Source: Gammaproteobacteria bacterium (GTDB lineage: Bacteria > Pseudomonadota > Gammaproteobacteria > Thiohalomonadales > Thiohalomonadaceae). Taken from it: 64,000 bases of DNA. Where the stretch lies: NCBI GenBank assembly GCA_003252455.1, contig QKED01000043.1, forward strand, positions 92,317 through 156,316. The letters are read 5' to 3'. A model generated the notes under the pieces. It saw nothing but the letters and a program-made list of their open reading frames with translations, searched no databases and was not told the DNA's origin. Below are positions 48,668 through 57,682 of the stretch, one piece after another. How positions within the stretch are numbered: position 1 is the stretch's first letter; each line of letters opens with the position of its first letter. Position numbers and translations under genes: made by a program.

Positions 48668-48705
48668 TCCCAAGACGCCGAACACGCCCTGGGCGACGGC
48701 TTTTG

Positions 48706-48728
48706 CTAGTCCAATCACGCCGGACTAG
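48706..48728. promoter_or_regulatory. Inverted repeat between minC and minD
   Basis: CTAGTCC and GGACTAG with a nine-base gap in the 181-bp space between minC and minD. TATACT at 48742-48747 could be a -10 box for a minD promoter, but no good -35 box stands at 17 bp. A weak terminator or attenuator is an alternative. Confidence 0.35.
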
Positions 48729-48848
48729 TATGCATACCGGGTATACTGGGCGCATTTGCCGCCACAGACCACCCACGGGTGGCACCCCAATGGCGGTGCC
48801 GACACACTGTTTCCCGCCGGTTCGCGGCGGTTCAGGAGGAATCCGACC

Positions 48849-49658
48849 TTGGCGAAGATCATCGTCGTCACTTCAGGCAAGGGTGGGGTGGGCAAGACCA
48901 CCACCAGCGCCGCCTTCGCGACCGGCCTGGCCCTGCGCGGCTACAAGACCGTGGTTATCGACTTCGACGTGGGCCTACGTAACCTCGACCTCATCATGGG
49001 TTGCGAGCGCCGCGTGGTCTACGACTTCATCAATCTGATCAACCACGAGTCCAACCTCTCGCAGACCCTGATCCGCGACAAGCGCGTCGACAACCTCTAC
49101 GTCCTCCCCGCCTCGCAGACCCGCGACAAGGACGCCCTCTCCCAAGAGGGGGTCGAGCGCGTCCTCAACGAGCTCAAGGAGGAGGGTTTCGACTACATCA
49201 TCTGCGACTCCCCCGCTGGCATCGAACACGGCGCGCACATGGCGCTCTACTATGCCGACGAGGCGCTCATCGTCACCAACCCCGAGGTCTCCTCGGTGCG
49301 CGACTCCGACCGCATCCTCGGCCTGCTGGCGAGCAAGTCCAAGCGCGCGGTGGATGGTGACGAGCCGGTCAAGGAGCACCTGCTGGTGACCCGCTACGAC
49401 CCCAATCGGGTCAAAGAGGGGGCAATGCTCTCCACCGACGACATCGTCGACATCCTCGGTATCAAGCTGATCGGCGCCATCCCCGAGTCCGAGGCGGTAC
49501 TGGCCGCCTCCAACTCCGGTGTGCCAGTGATCCTGCAAGAGAAGGAGGACGCCGGTCAGGCCTACACCGACGTCGTCTCCCGCTACCTCGGCGAAGATGT
49601 GCCGATGCGGTTCCTCACCCCCGAGAAGAAGGGCCTGTTCAAACGACTGCTGGGGTAA
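48849..49658 (+). CDS. minD: Septum site-determining ATPase MinD (TTG start)
   Basis: Membrane ATPase that recruits MinC and is displaced by MinE. 269 residues; deviant Walker A GKGGVGKTT at about residues 10-18, strand DFDVGLRNLDLIMG, Walker B CDSPAGIEHGA and the C-terminal membrane-targeting helix KKGLFKRLLG. The start is TTG at 48849: AGGAGG stands nine bases upstream, the product begins exactly like MinD (MAKIIVVTSGKGG), and no ATG gives a normal length. Followed by minE after three bases. Confidence 0.96.
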   Translation: MAKIIVVTSGKGGVGKTTTSAAFATGLALRGYKTVVIDFDVGLRNLDLIMGCERRVVYDFINLINHESNLSQTLIRDKRVDNLYVLPASQTRDKDALSQEGVERVLNELKEEGFDYIICDSPAGIEHGAHMALYYADEALIVTNPEVSSVRDSDRILGLLASKSKRAVDGDEPVKEHLLVTRYDPNRVKEGAMLSTDDIVDILGIKLIGAIPESEAVLAASNSGVPVILQEKEDAGQAYTDVVSRYLGEDVPMRFLTPEKKGLFKRLLG

Positions 49659-49661
49659 GCC

Positions 49662-49925
49662 ATGGGACTGCTCGACTACTTCTCTTCACAACGCAAGAAG
49701 AACAACGCGTCCGTGGCCAAGGAGCGGCTACAGATCGTCATCGCCCACGAGCGTTCGCGCCGCAGCCACGCCTTCCTGCCCAAGCTACAGCAGGAGCTGC
49801 TCGACGTGATCCGCAAGTACATCCCCATCGAGGATGACCAGGTCAAGCTCGACATCGAGCGCGACGGGGAGTGCGAGGTGCTGGAACTGAACATCACCCT
49901 GCCGGAGGAGAGTGCGCGCGGCTGA
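49662..49925 (+). CDS. minE: Cell division topological specificity factor MinE
   Basis: 87 residues. The N-terminal membrane-targeting segment MGLLDYFSSQRKKN is followed by the MinD-binding strand/helix (ERLQIVIAHERSRR) and the dimerisation domain. MinE releases MinD-MinC and drives pole-to-pole oscillation. Starts three bases after minD; two hairpins follow. Confidence 0.96.
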   Translation: MGLLDYFSSQRKKNNASVAKERLQIVIAHERSRRSHAFLPKLQQELLDVIRKYIPIEDDQVKLDIERDGECEVLELNITLPEESARG

Positions 49926-49949
49926 ACCCCGGCCCTCCCCATCCACGAG

Positions 49950-49972
49950 ACGCCCGGCCCCGCGCCGGGCGT
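49950..49972 (+). terminator. Terminator after minE
   Basis: ACGCCCGGC - five bases - GCCGGGCGT followed by a T-rich stretch TGTCGTTT. Confidence 0.8.
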
Positions 49973-49978
49973 TGTCGT

Positions 49979-49998
49979 TTAGGGCCCGAGGGCCCTAA
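49979..49998. terminator. Second hairpin after minE
   Basis: TTAGGGCCC-GA-GGGCCCTAA directly after the first hairpin; it may act on the opposite, acyltransferase transcript, which ends at 50053. Confidence 0.6.
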
Positions 49999-50052
49999 GA
50001 CGTACCGACACAGGGCGGCACACCCCGTGCAGGCGCATGGCCGACAAGCTGA

Positions 50053-51042
50053 TCAGCACCCCTCGTCCGGTCGCGCCCGATGACCCGATCCAGCCTTGCC
50101 CTTCATGGCGTAGGGCGGCGGTGAGCCATCCGGGCGACTACGAAAGATGCGCAACGACCACATGTACTGAGCGGGCGCGGCGCGGATCATCCCTTCCAGC
50201 ACCTGACGCATGCGCGCCGCATCCTCGGTCTCGTCCTCCCCCGGGAAGGCCTCCAGCGCGGGGCCGACCTCTGCCACATAACAGCCCTGCTCGGCGTCAT
50301 AGTGGGTCGAGAAGGGCAGTACCGGCACCCGCCCGAGGCGCGCGAGGCGACTGAGGGCGGTGATGGTCGCGGTCTGCACGCCGAAGAAGGGGACGAAGAC
50401 CGACTGCTCGGGGCCAAAGTCCTCGTCCGGCAGATAGTAGAAGGCGTGGCCGCTGCGCAGCCCACGCACGATGGTGCGCAGCCCCTTCTCGCGCGGGAAG
50501 ATCACCCCCTTGAAGCGCGTACGCCCGCGGGCGATGAACCAGTCGATGAGCGGGTTGCGCGCCTGCTTGATGAGGCCGAGCGAGGGGAAGCAGCGGGTCA
50601 GCGCCGTAGCCCCCTGCTCCAGTGCCACATTGTGGCTGGTGAGCAGGATCGCCCCACCGTGCGCGGCGAAGGCCGCCTCCAGTTGCTCCGCCCCCACTAG
50701 GCGCAGTTGATGCGAGAGGCGCGCCTCACTGGCCCACCAAAGCTGGCCGATGTCGAGGATCGACTGGGCATAGAGGGCGAAGTAGTCGAGCGCCCGCGCA
50801 CGGCGTACGGCATCACTCAGCTCCGGGAAGCACCACTCCAGATTGGTCAGCACGATCTGCAGACGCTTCTGGTTGCGCGTGGCGATGAACCGCCCGATGA
50901 GGCGCGCTGGGCCGTGGCGCCATGCGCGCGGCAACTGCGAGTAGAGATAGAACAGGCCGAGGCCGAGCCACACCGGCCAGAACCTAGGCCCGAGCCAGGC
51001 GCGCTGAAACGGCCCCGGATAGTCGGAGGTGACCTTGGCCAT
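50053..51042 (-). CDS. LpxL/HtrB-type lipid A acyltransferase
   Basis: 329-residue membrane-associated acyltransferase that should add a secondary acyl chain to lipid A. The catalytic dyad H-x4-E is at His137/Glu142 (TSHNVALEQG); other family segments are LIKQARNPLIDWFIARGR and YYLPDEDFGPEQSVFVPFFG. The N-terminal helix at about 21-37 is the membrane anchor. It starts within one base of the fructosamine kinase stop (TGATG), so the two are coupled. Whether LpxL, LpxM or LpxP function is not decidable by eye. Confidence 0.9.
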   Translation of the reverse strand: MAKVTSDYPGPFQRAWLGPRFWPVWLGLGLFYLYSQLPRAWRHGPARLIGRFIATRNQKRLQIVLTNLEWCFPELSDAVRRARALDYFALYAQSILDIGQLWWASEARLSHQLRLVGAEQLEAAFAAHGGAILLTSHNVALEQGATALTRCFPSLGLIKQARNPLIDWFIARGRTRFKGVIFPREKGLRTIVRGLRSGHAFYYLPDEDFGPEQSVFVPFFGVQTATITALSRLARLGRVPVLPFSTHYDAEQGCYVAEVGPALEAFPGEDETEDAARMRQVLEGMIRAAPAQYMWSLRIFRSRPDGSPPPYAMKGKAGSGHRARPDEGC

Positions 51043-51911
51043 CAGCCCAGCTCCGCCGTGAGTCGACCGATCATCGCGCTCGCCTGCCCGGCGTAGCCGC
51101 CGCCGAACATGTTGGCGTGGTTGAGGATGTGGTAGAGGTTATAGAGGGTACGACGCACGTCATAGCCCACGTCGCGCGGCCACGCCTCGTCATAGGCGGC
51201 GTAGAAGGCGCTGCCGAAGCCACCGAACAGCTCGGTCATCGCCAGCTCCGCCTCACGGTCGCCGTAGTAGACCGCCGGGTCGTAGATACACGGCGCGCCA
51301 CTATCGAGGTAGCCGAAGTTGCCACCCCAGAGGTCGCCATGCAGCAGAGAGGGGATAGGGCGGTAGTCGCTGAAAAAGCCATCGAGCCCGGCCAGCAGCC
51401 GCTGCGCCTCACGCTCAAGGCCGAGCATGCCGTTGCGCCCGGCCAGCTCCAGCTGAAAGCCGAGCCGCTCGTGGCGCCAGAACGCGACCCAGTCGTGGTG
51501 CTGACGATTGGGCTGGTGGGTCGAGCCGATGGTGTTGTCGCGCCACCAGCCGAAGCGCTCCGCCGTGGTGCGGTGCAGCTGCGCCAGTTGACGGCCAAAC
51601 TCCGCAGGTGAGCCATTGCCGCCCAGACTCAGTGCCTGGAGGACGATGAACGCCTGCCCCCCGGCCACGCCGTGACAGATGGGTTCGGGCACCACCAGCG
51701 CCTGCGCGCGCGCCAGTTCGGCAAGACCATCCGCCTCGGCGGCGAACATCGCGTGCTTATCGGCGCTGTTGAGCTTGACGAAGAAGGTGCGCTCGCCGTC
51801 ACCCACGCGGTAGGCGCTGTTGATGCAGCCGCCGCCCAGGGCGTGGCGATCACGCGCGTTGAACGACGCCCCCGTCGCCTCGGCGATCTGCGCGGCGATA
51901 CTCTCCCACAT
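51042..51911 (-). CDS. Fructosamine-3-kinase-type deglycating kinase
   Basis: 289 residues of the fructosamine kinase family, which phosphorylates protein-bound ketosamines so that they detach. The key segments are GGGCINSAYRV (nucleotide loop), FFVKLN, LHGDLWGGNFGYL (catalytic Asp) and IYDPAVYYGDREAELAM (Mg-binding Asp). Length is normal. ATG 51911 gives the usual MWESIA start. Coupled by one-base overlap to the downstream acyltransferase gene. Confidence 0.92.
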   Translation of the reverse strand: MWESIAAQIAEATGASFNARDRHALGGGCINSAYRVGDGERTFFVKLNSADKHAMFAAEADGLAELARAQALVVPEPICHGVAGGQAFIVLQALSLGGNGSPAEFGRQLAQLHRTTAERFGWWRDNTIGSTHQPNRQHHDWVAFWRHERLGFQLELAGRNGMLGLEREAQRLLAGLDGFFSDYRPIPSLLHGDLWGGNFGYLDSGAPCIYDPAVYYGDREAELAMTELFGGFGSAFYAAYDEAWPRDVGYDVRRTLYNLYHILNHANMFGGGYAGQASAMIGRLTAELG

Positions 51912-52103
51912 GCTCACACTCCCGGCTGCAAAGTCGGGGGTAATGGTAACCGCTGCACCGGGATCGGGCGAGTGGGGCACGGCTGGGCGGCGACGCAAGC
52001 GCCAGCGTAGCGAGGCAGATATCCCTGATATTCAGGCTCCGCCTGGATACCACCCTCTTCGCCGCTCTGCCGCCAGCCGGGTCGACCTGTTCCACCCGGC
52101 CTC

Positions 52104-53510
52104 TCAGCGTAAATAGGGTCTGACGCGCCGAAGCGCATAGAGGGCGCTAAGGCCGAACAGGAGCCAGAGATGCGGCGCACCACCGCCGCCACTGCTGCGG
52201 GTCGGCGTGGTGGTCGGTTGCGTGCCGGAAAAGTCCGTCGCCGCCCCGGCGAGGATCGCCTCCAGCACCTCCTGGAAGTAGGCGACGCGGGTATAGCCGT
52301 CGTAGAGGTCGGCCTGGGCACAGCCGTAGCCCCATGAGGTGATACCCATGAGGTAGTCCACCCCACCCTCCTGATAGATGAGGGGCCCGCCACTGTCGCC
52401 GAAGCAGACGCCGATCCCCTCCTCCAGCTCTCCGGCGCAGAGCATATCGTCGTGCACCGGCGTGCCGCTGCGTACCCCCTGCGAGCGCAGATAGCTGCTG
52501 ATGGCGGCGTTGCACACCGCGTTACTCACCAGGTGTACATCGAGCTGATAGAGCGCGCTGGTGGAGGTATCGGCAGCACTCGTCGCATCGGGCGCCATGG
52601 GCTCCTGGTTACCACGCCCGAGCACGCTCACCCGCGCCGAGGCGTCGATGGCACGGGCGGTGACGGCGGCGTCGGCCAGGGCCACGGGGGTGACGCCGAC
52701 CGGCGCCTTTTTGAGGCGTAACAGCGCGATGTCGTAGCCGTTGCGATAGGGGGAGTAGTAGTGGTGGACGATGATCTCGGCCACGCCGATGACGTTGGCC
52801 TGGTCCTGAACCAGGTCGGTGCCGCCGACGTTGACCAGCAGCGCCTCGGCGGTGAGGTCCTCGACGCAGTGGGCGGCGGTCACTACCCACGCACCGCCGA
52901 TATAGCTGGCACCACAGAAGCTGCCCTCGGGCACGCTGTCGCTGTAGACCAGGCGCGTGCCCTGCCCCAGATAGCCGAGCAGCTCCAAGCCCACCTCACG
53001 GCTCACCGAGAGCGTCGGGATGCTCGCCCCTGCATCACCCAGGGTACCGCTGTAATCCCCTGCCACATTGTTGTAGATAAGTGCCGCAACGCCCCCACCG
53101 GCGGCACAGTTGGCCGCCTTCTCGTAGAACAGCGTCTCGCCGCGCTCGATCAGGCAGACCGCCCCCTCGGCCCCGGCACAGGCGCTGAACCCCTGGCTAC
53201 AATCGACCAGCGGGGCATCGAACCAGGCCATCGGCGAGCCCACCAGATAGCTCGCAGGCAGGCTCAACCCGGCGATCTCCAGCGCCATGTCGCGGTGCAT
53301 GATGGCGCTCATGTAGGGCCAGGCGTCCTGCGCGCTGGGGCTGCCACCGACGATGGGCAGCCAGCGCCCCTCGCCACCCCGCCCCGGGTGTGCGAGGTAA
53401 TGCGCGAGCCCGAGTACGAACAGCAGCGCCAGCCACCCGATGGCCAACCGCCAGCTCGGTCGCCGCCCACGGGTCGACGGGGTCAGCACGGCCCTCGGCT
53501 CAGCACGCAT
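52104..53510 (-). CDS. S1 serine protease with inserted PA-like domain and GlyGly-CTERM tail
   Basis: 468 residues. An N-terminal membrane segment (about 20-37) precedes the mature start IVGG (53-56). Before the catalytic His214 (TAAHC) lies an insert of about 100 residues with PA-domain features (AVCLIERGETLFYEKAAN, AALIYNN). Asp260 (YDIALLRL) and Ser373 (GVCFGDSGGP) complete the triad. The position equal to trypsin 189 is Gly, so trypsin-like Arg/Lys cleavage is unlikely. The C-terminus (GGGGAP, hydrophobic stretch, RRVRPYLR) is a GlyGly-CTERM signal, normally cut by rhombosortase for type II secretion. The gene overlaps the upstream patatin gene by 11 bases. A paralogue lies at 60758. Confidence 0.9.
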   Translation of the reverse strand: MRAEPRAVLTPSTRGRRPSWRLAIGWLALLFVLGLAHYLAHPGRGGEGRWLPIVGGSPSAQDAWPYMSAIMHRDMALEIAGLSLPASYLVGSPMAWFDAPLVDCSQGFSACAGAEGAVCLIERGETLFYEKAANCAAGGGVAALIYNNVAGDYSGTLGDAGASIPTLSVSREVGLELLGYLGQGTRLVYSDSVPEGSFCGASYIGGAWVVTAAHCVEDLTAEALLVNVGGTDLVQDQANVIGVAEIIVHHYYSPYRNGYDIALLRLKKAPVGVTPVALADAAVTARAIDASARVSVLGRGNQEPMAPDATSAADTSTSALYQLDVHLVSNAVCNAAISSYLRSQGVRSGTPVHDDMLCAGELEEGIGVCFGDSGGPLIYQEGGVDYLMGITSWGYGCAQADLYDGYTRVAYFQEVLEAILAGAATDFSGTQPTTTPTRSSGGGGAPHLWLLFGLSALYALRRVRPYLR

Positions 53511-54300
53511 ATAACAACTGCTCCAACGCAGAAGAGGCCATCACATCGCGCCACCCGGCCTCGAAGGTCTCCCGCAGTTTGGCCCGCCGGTTGTCCAGCG
53601 GGTGGTGGGCACCCTGGTAGCGCAGCGCCACCCGCGCCACAGCGTCGGCGTCCCCCCCCGCCTCCGGCGGCGTGGGGAAACCGTTGCGCCGACGATACCA
53701 GGAGAAGAGACCATCCGCCGAGGTATCGCGATTGTCCAGCACGATGAGCCGCGTCGCCCCTTCGGCCAGCGCCTTCAGCTCGTCGAGCCAGAGCGAGGAG
53801 CCGACACTGCCGTCGACATAGACGTCGCCATTCACCCGCACCCGACGCCCATAGACCAGTGGCACCGCCTTGGAGGCGCGCAGCATCTCGAACAGCTCCG
53901 GGTGGTAGTGAGTAAAGTACAAGGGCTCACCGCTGCGCGCGCAGGTGACGGCAAAGTACGCAACGCTGTAGCGCGGGGCACAGAGGCGGTCGATGTCGAG
54001 CGGCACGCGCAGGCGAAACACCTGGTCGACCAGATAGTCGATGTCGAGCACGCGCCAGGGGCGCCACCAGCTCTTGAACCTCGGCGTGCTGAGTTCGTCG
54101 AGCCAGATCTGCTTCAGCTCCTCGGTCTGTCCGGCGAGGTAGTAGCAGAGCGAGGCGCTGGAGCCGGAGTTGCCGACCAGGATCTCCGGCGCGGTGAGGG
54201 CGAACTTCGCCTTCAGCGCCAGCAGCGCACCGACGCTGTAGGCACAGCGCATGCCGCCACCGCTGGCGACGATGGCCAATTTGTCGGTATTGGGGTTCAC
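53500..54300 (-). CDS. Patatin-like phospholipase with variant nucleophile elbow
   Basis: 266 residues of the patatin fold. The oxyanion loop is SGGGMRCAYSVGAL, the nucleophile elbow is VGNSGSSAS (Ser in GNSGS instead of the usual GxSxG), and the DG motif is YVDGSVGSS. A Ser in this position and an Asp in DGS would still form the catalytic dyad. No signal peptide is seen. Its stop overlaps the protease gene, and its ATG overlaps the radical SAM stop by four bases, giving a tight three-gene set. Substrate unknown. Confidence 0.88.
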   Translation of the reverse strand: MNPNTDKLAIVASGGGMRCAYSVGALLALKAKFALTAPEILVGNSGSSASLCYYLAGQTEELKQIWLDELSTPRFKSWWRPWRVLDIDYLVDQVFRLRVPLDIDRLCAPRYSVAYFAVTCARSGEPLYFTHYHPELFEMLRASKAVPLVYGRRVRVNGDVYVDGSVGSSLWLDELKALAEGATRLIVLDNRDTSADGLFSWYRRRNGFPTPPEAGGDADAVARVALRYQGAHHPLDNRRAKLRETFEAGWRDVMASSALEQLLYAC

Positions 54301-55829
54301 GTCGGCCCTGCTCCGGTGAGCTGTGCACTGATCTCACGCCGGACGATCTCGCGATACTCGGCGAAGTGTTCGTAGTAGGCGCACGCCTTGATGTACTGGA
54401 TCAGCACGGCGGGGTTGTCGCGCTTAATGCGCCACAGGTAGCGCCAGAAGGCGAAGCGCGTCGGCGCGATCACCCCTTGGCGCAGAAACAGCCGCGCCAG
54501 TGCCTTGACCACCTTGAGCCCCTTGCGGTCGCTTTTCGCCTTGTGGCGCGGCGCGCCCATCATGGCGTAGTGGTGGTAGGTGCGTTCCAGGTAGGCGTGC
54601 GGGTCGTAGATGGCCCAGAAGGCCTGCACGTACTCCTCGGCGATCGCCTCGCGTGGGCGCGTCGGCACGAAGTTGGGCAGCGAGGTCTGGTTGAGCGGCG
54701 CATCGCCCGCCAGCAACCGCCCTTCGCGCTCCAGGCGGTGCCACAACGCGGTGTGCGGCAGCGCCTGCAGGGTGCTGAACATGCCGATGGGGATGGTGCT
54801 CTGGCGCATGAACTCGACGATGCGCTGCCCGGCACCGGGCGCCTCGCCATCGAAGCCGATGATGAACCCGGCCATGATGCGGATGCCCGCGCGGGTGATC
54901 GTGTGCGCCGACTCGACCATCGGCTGGCGCACGTTCTGCACCTTACCGGTGAGCTTGAGGCTCGCCTCGTCCGGGGTCTCGAAGCCGATGAAGACGTTCT
55001 TGAAGTGGCTATCGACCATCAGCGTCATCAGCTCATCCTCCTCGGCGAGGTTGATCGACGCCTCGGTGGTGAAGATGAAGGGGTAGCCGCGCGCCGCTTG
55101 CCAGGGCTTGAGCGCCTGCAACAGCCCCAGCACCTCGCGCTTGTTGCCGATGAAGTTGTCGTCCACCAGAAACACCGGGCGGCGCCAGCCCAGCGCGTAG
55201 AGCGCATCCAGCTCGGCGAGCAGCTGCTCGGGGCGCTTGGTGCGTGGCTTGCGCCCGTGCATGACGATGATGTCGCAGAACTCGCAGTTGTAGGGGCAGC
55301 CGCGCGAGAACTGCACCGCCAGCGAGTAGTAGGCCTCCAGCTGCAGCAGGTCGAAGCGCGGGATGGGGCTCCGGGTGACGTCGGCCTTCGCCTCGTCGGC
55401 ACGAAACAGGCCGACCGGCTCGCCGCGCGTCAAGGCCGCGACGAAGGGCGGGATGGTGATCTCACCCTCGTCGAGCACCAGGTAGTCCGCCCCGGCCTCG
55501 ACCAACTCGTCGGGGCAGGCACTGGCGTAGGGGCCACCGACCGCGACCCGCTGGCCGCGCCGCTTCGCCTCTTCGACCAGTGCGAGCAGCGCCCCCTTTT
55601 GCACGATCATGCCGGAGATCATCACCAGCTCGGCCCAGGCCCACTCGGTCTCGCTCACCTCACGCACGTTGCAGTCCACCAGTTTGAACGACCAGTGCTG
55701 CGGCAGCAGTGCCGCCACCGTCACCAGCCCCAGCGGCGGCAGCATGGTGCGCCGCCCCTCCAGGCGGATGACGCGCTCGAAGGACCAGAAGGTCTTGGGG
55801 AAGCGCGGGTAGAGGAGGAGTACGTTCAT
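54297..55829 (-). CDS. B12-binding radical SAM protein (DUF4070 type)
   Basis: 510 residues. The N-terminal cobalamin-binding domain (about 1-140) has VAVGGPYASACPDELVEAG. The radical SAM core carries the cluster motif CPYNCEFCDI (in SRGCPYNCEFC) followed by GRKPRTKRPEQLLAELDAL. A C-terminal DUF4070-like part follows. Such enzymes carry out methylation or related radical chemistry on unactivated carbons. Strong resemblance to the group in cyanobacteria and bacteria starting MNVLLLYPRFPKTFWSF. First gene of the overlapping set with patatin and protease genes; the common role is not known. Confidence 0.93.
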   Translation of the reverse strand: MNVLLLYPRFPKTFWSFERVIRLEGRRTMLPPLGLVTVAALLPQHWSFKLVDCNVREVSETEWAWAELVMISGMIVQKGALLALVEEAKRRGQRVAVGGPYASACPDELVEAGADYLVLDEGEITIPPFVAALTRGEPVGLFRADEAKADVTRSPIPRFDLLQLEAYYSLAVQFSRGCPYNCEFCDIIVMHGRKPRTKRPEQLLAELDALYALGWRRPVFLVDDNFIGNKREVLGLLQALKPWQAARGYPFIFTTEASINLAEEDELMTLMVDSHFKNVFIGFETPDEASLKLTGKVQNVRQPMVESAHTITRAGIRIMAGFIIGFDGEAPGAGQRIVEFMRQSTIPIGMFSTLQALPHTALWHRLEREGRLLAGDAPLNQTSLPNFVPTRPREAIAEEYVQAFWAIYDPHAYLERTYHHYAMMGAPRHKAKSDRKGLKVVKALARLFLRQGVIAPTRFAFWRYLWRIKRDNPAVLIQYIKACAYYEHFAEYREIVRREISAQLTGAGPT

Positions 55830-55863
55830 CGATCAGTCCGGTTTTTTTCGCGTACAGGACATT

Positions 55864-56069
55864 GGAGTACAGGGCTCGCCCTGTACGGTTTCAAGCACGT
55901 ACAGAGCCAGCTCTGTACTCCACTTTGCTCCGGGCTGGAGTACAGGGCTCGCCCTGTACGGTTTCAAGCACGCACAGAGCAAGCTCTGTACTCCACTTCG
56001 CGCAGGGCCTTGGAGTACAGGGCTCGCCCTGTACGGTTTCAAGTACGTACAGAGCGAGCTCTGTACCCC
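55864..56069. repeat. Cluster 1 of GTACAGGGC palindromic tandem repeats
   Basis: Three units begin at 55864, 55937 and 56012 (spacing 73 and 75), each about 58 bp. Each has a first hairpin (GTACAGGGC-TC-GCCCTGTAC), the linker GGTTTCAAGyACG, a second hairpin (TACAGAGCxxGCTCTGTA) and outer ends GGAGTACAG and CTGTACTCC, so the whole unit is one large nested inverted repeat. The third unit encodes the last residues of the Lnt-like protein. A second cluster lies at 63698-64000. Confidence 0.92.
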
Positions 56070-57613
56070 ATGCGTACCAGGGGCAGCACGACCAACAACA
56101 CCAAGATAAGCAACACCGGCCCCTTGCCCCAGCGCACGAAGGGGCTCTGCATCTGCGGCGCGAAGGCGTCGTAGAGGCGTGCCGAGCGGCGCTTGTCCGG
56201 CGACATCCCCTGCGGCCCATCTTCGCCGCTGGCGAGAATAAGCCCACTGTGACCGGCGTTGGCCACGCGCACGATGGGGCGGCGCGTCTCCACCGCGCGC
56301 AGGCGCGCCAGACTCAGGTCCCAGGCGCTGATCTGCGGGCTGTGGTTAAAGGCGGCGAAGTTGGCCATGTGCAGGATGAACTGGCCGCCTTCGCGCACCC
56401 CTTCACGCATCAGGTCGGCATCCTGGATATCGAAGCAGATGGCGGGCAGCAAACGGCGCCCATCCGGCAGCGCCAGTGGATGAGCGCCCTCCCCCTCGAC
56501 GAAGGTGGGCAGGCCGATGAGGTCGCGCCCCCCCTCGAAGAAGGGCACCAGATTGCTCTTCTGGTAGCGTCCCAGCGGCGCGCCTCGCGCATCGACCAGC
56601 AGGGCCTCCGACTGGCTCACGCCCTCACCCAGATTGCGCTCGCAGTTGAGCAGCAGGGGGTGCCCCAGGGAGGCGACGATGGGCGCGATGGCACGACAGA
56701 CCGGGTCGTACTCCTCGCCTTGCGCCATGGCGTCGAGGGCGATCTCGGGCCAGACGATCAGCTCCGCCTCGGGTGTTTGGGCCAGACCCCGACGGCTCAG
56801 CTCCAGCGGCGAGAGGGCCCCGCCCTTGCCGTCGCGCAACACCAGGTGGCGATTGTTCGCCTTGGGCACCTGGGTCTGCACCCCCAACACCGCCAAGCGT
56901 ACCCCCTCACTCGCCTCCTCCAGAGTGCGGTACTCGTGGAGGCGGTATTGACCGTAAGCGCCCACCAGGGCGATCAGCAGCCCACCGATCAGCAGTGGTG
57001 GCCACACCGGCTCACGTCGCCAAGCGGCACGCAGTGCCAGGGCCCCCAACTGCTGCAAAAAGATGAGCAGAAAGCAGACCAGCGCCAGGCCGCCGAAGTC
57101 CGCCACCTGGATGAACCAGGGGGTGTCGGAGACCAGCGCCACCACGGTGTAGGGCGGCACGCGACTGCACAGCTCCGAGGTGAGGGCGAAGAGTGCCGCC
57201 CCGGCGAGGGCCGCCAGCAGCGGCGTGCTGCGGCGTTGCAGCAGCGGCAGCGCCGTGCCCAACACGATGAAGGGGGCGGCCATGGGCACGAAGATGGCCA
57301 GGTGGGCGAGGAACTCCCCCACCGGCGGCAGCCCGGCGTTCTGTACGCTGGCGTTCATCGTCTGCCACTTGCCAACGAAGGAGAAGGCGAAGCCCACCAG
57401 CAGCCCGAGCCAGGCCCCCTCACGCACGCTGATCTGGTGCGCGACGAAGAGCCAGGGGACGAAACAGAGCCAGCCGAGCCAGGCGACATCGCCGATGGCG
57501 GGTTGGGCCAGCACGGTGAGCAGCGCCGAGAACAGGGTCAGGGTCGTGCGCACGAGGCACGGGCGGGCCCGCAACCCAGTGAGCAGTGCTGGAAGGAACT
57601 TAGGGGTGGCCAT
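56039..57613 (-). CDS. Apolipoprotein N-acyltransferase-like membrane CN-hydrolase (divergent)
   Basis: 524 residues, close to E. coli Lnt (512). Several N-terminal helices (to about 225) precede the nitrilase domain with the triad Glu (VWPEIALDA), Lys (YQKSNLVPF) and Cys (AICFDIQDA), and a final helix. Lnt transfers an acyl chain to the N-terminus of lipoproteins. The residues around the triad differ from the usual Lnt pattern (PETA, KxHLVPFGE, CYE), so this is probably a divergent paralogue. The last residues (GYRARSVRT) and the stop are encoded by the third palindromic repeat. The ATG at 57613 is chosen, though GTG 57640 is possible. Neighbours are not the usual Lnt neighbours. Confidence 0.82.
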   Translation of the reverse strand: MATPKFLPALLTGLRARPCLVRTTLTLFSALLTVLAQPAIGDVAWLGWLCFVPWLFVAHQISVREGAWLGLLVGFAFSFVGKWQTMNASVQNAGLPPVGEFLAHLAIFVPMAAPFIVLGTALPLLQRRSTPLLAALAGAALFALTSELCSRVPPYTVVALVSDTPWFIQVADFGGLALVCFLLIFLQQLGALALRAAWRREPVWPPLLIGGLLIALVGAYGQYRLHEYRTLEEASEGVRLAVLGVQTQVPKANNRHLVLRDGKGGALSPLELSRRGLAQTPEAELIVWPEIALDAMAQGEEYDPVCRAIAPIVASLGHPLLLNCERNLGEGVSQSEALLVDARGAPLGRYQKSNLVPFFEGGRDLIGLPTFVEGEGAHPLALPDGRRLLPAICFDIQDADLMREGVREGGQFILHMANFAAFNHSPQISAWDLSLARLRAVETRRPIVRVANAGHSGLILASGEDGPQGMSPDKRRSARLYDAFAPQMQSPFVRWGKGPVLLILVLLVVLPLVRMGYRARSVRT

Positions 57614-57682
57614 GTGAGAGGCGCTCTCCTCGACGGCCACAGGCGTGGCGTGGGACGAACAGTACGCGGCAAACGTGCGCTC

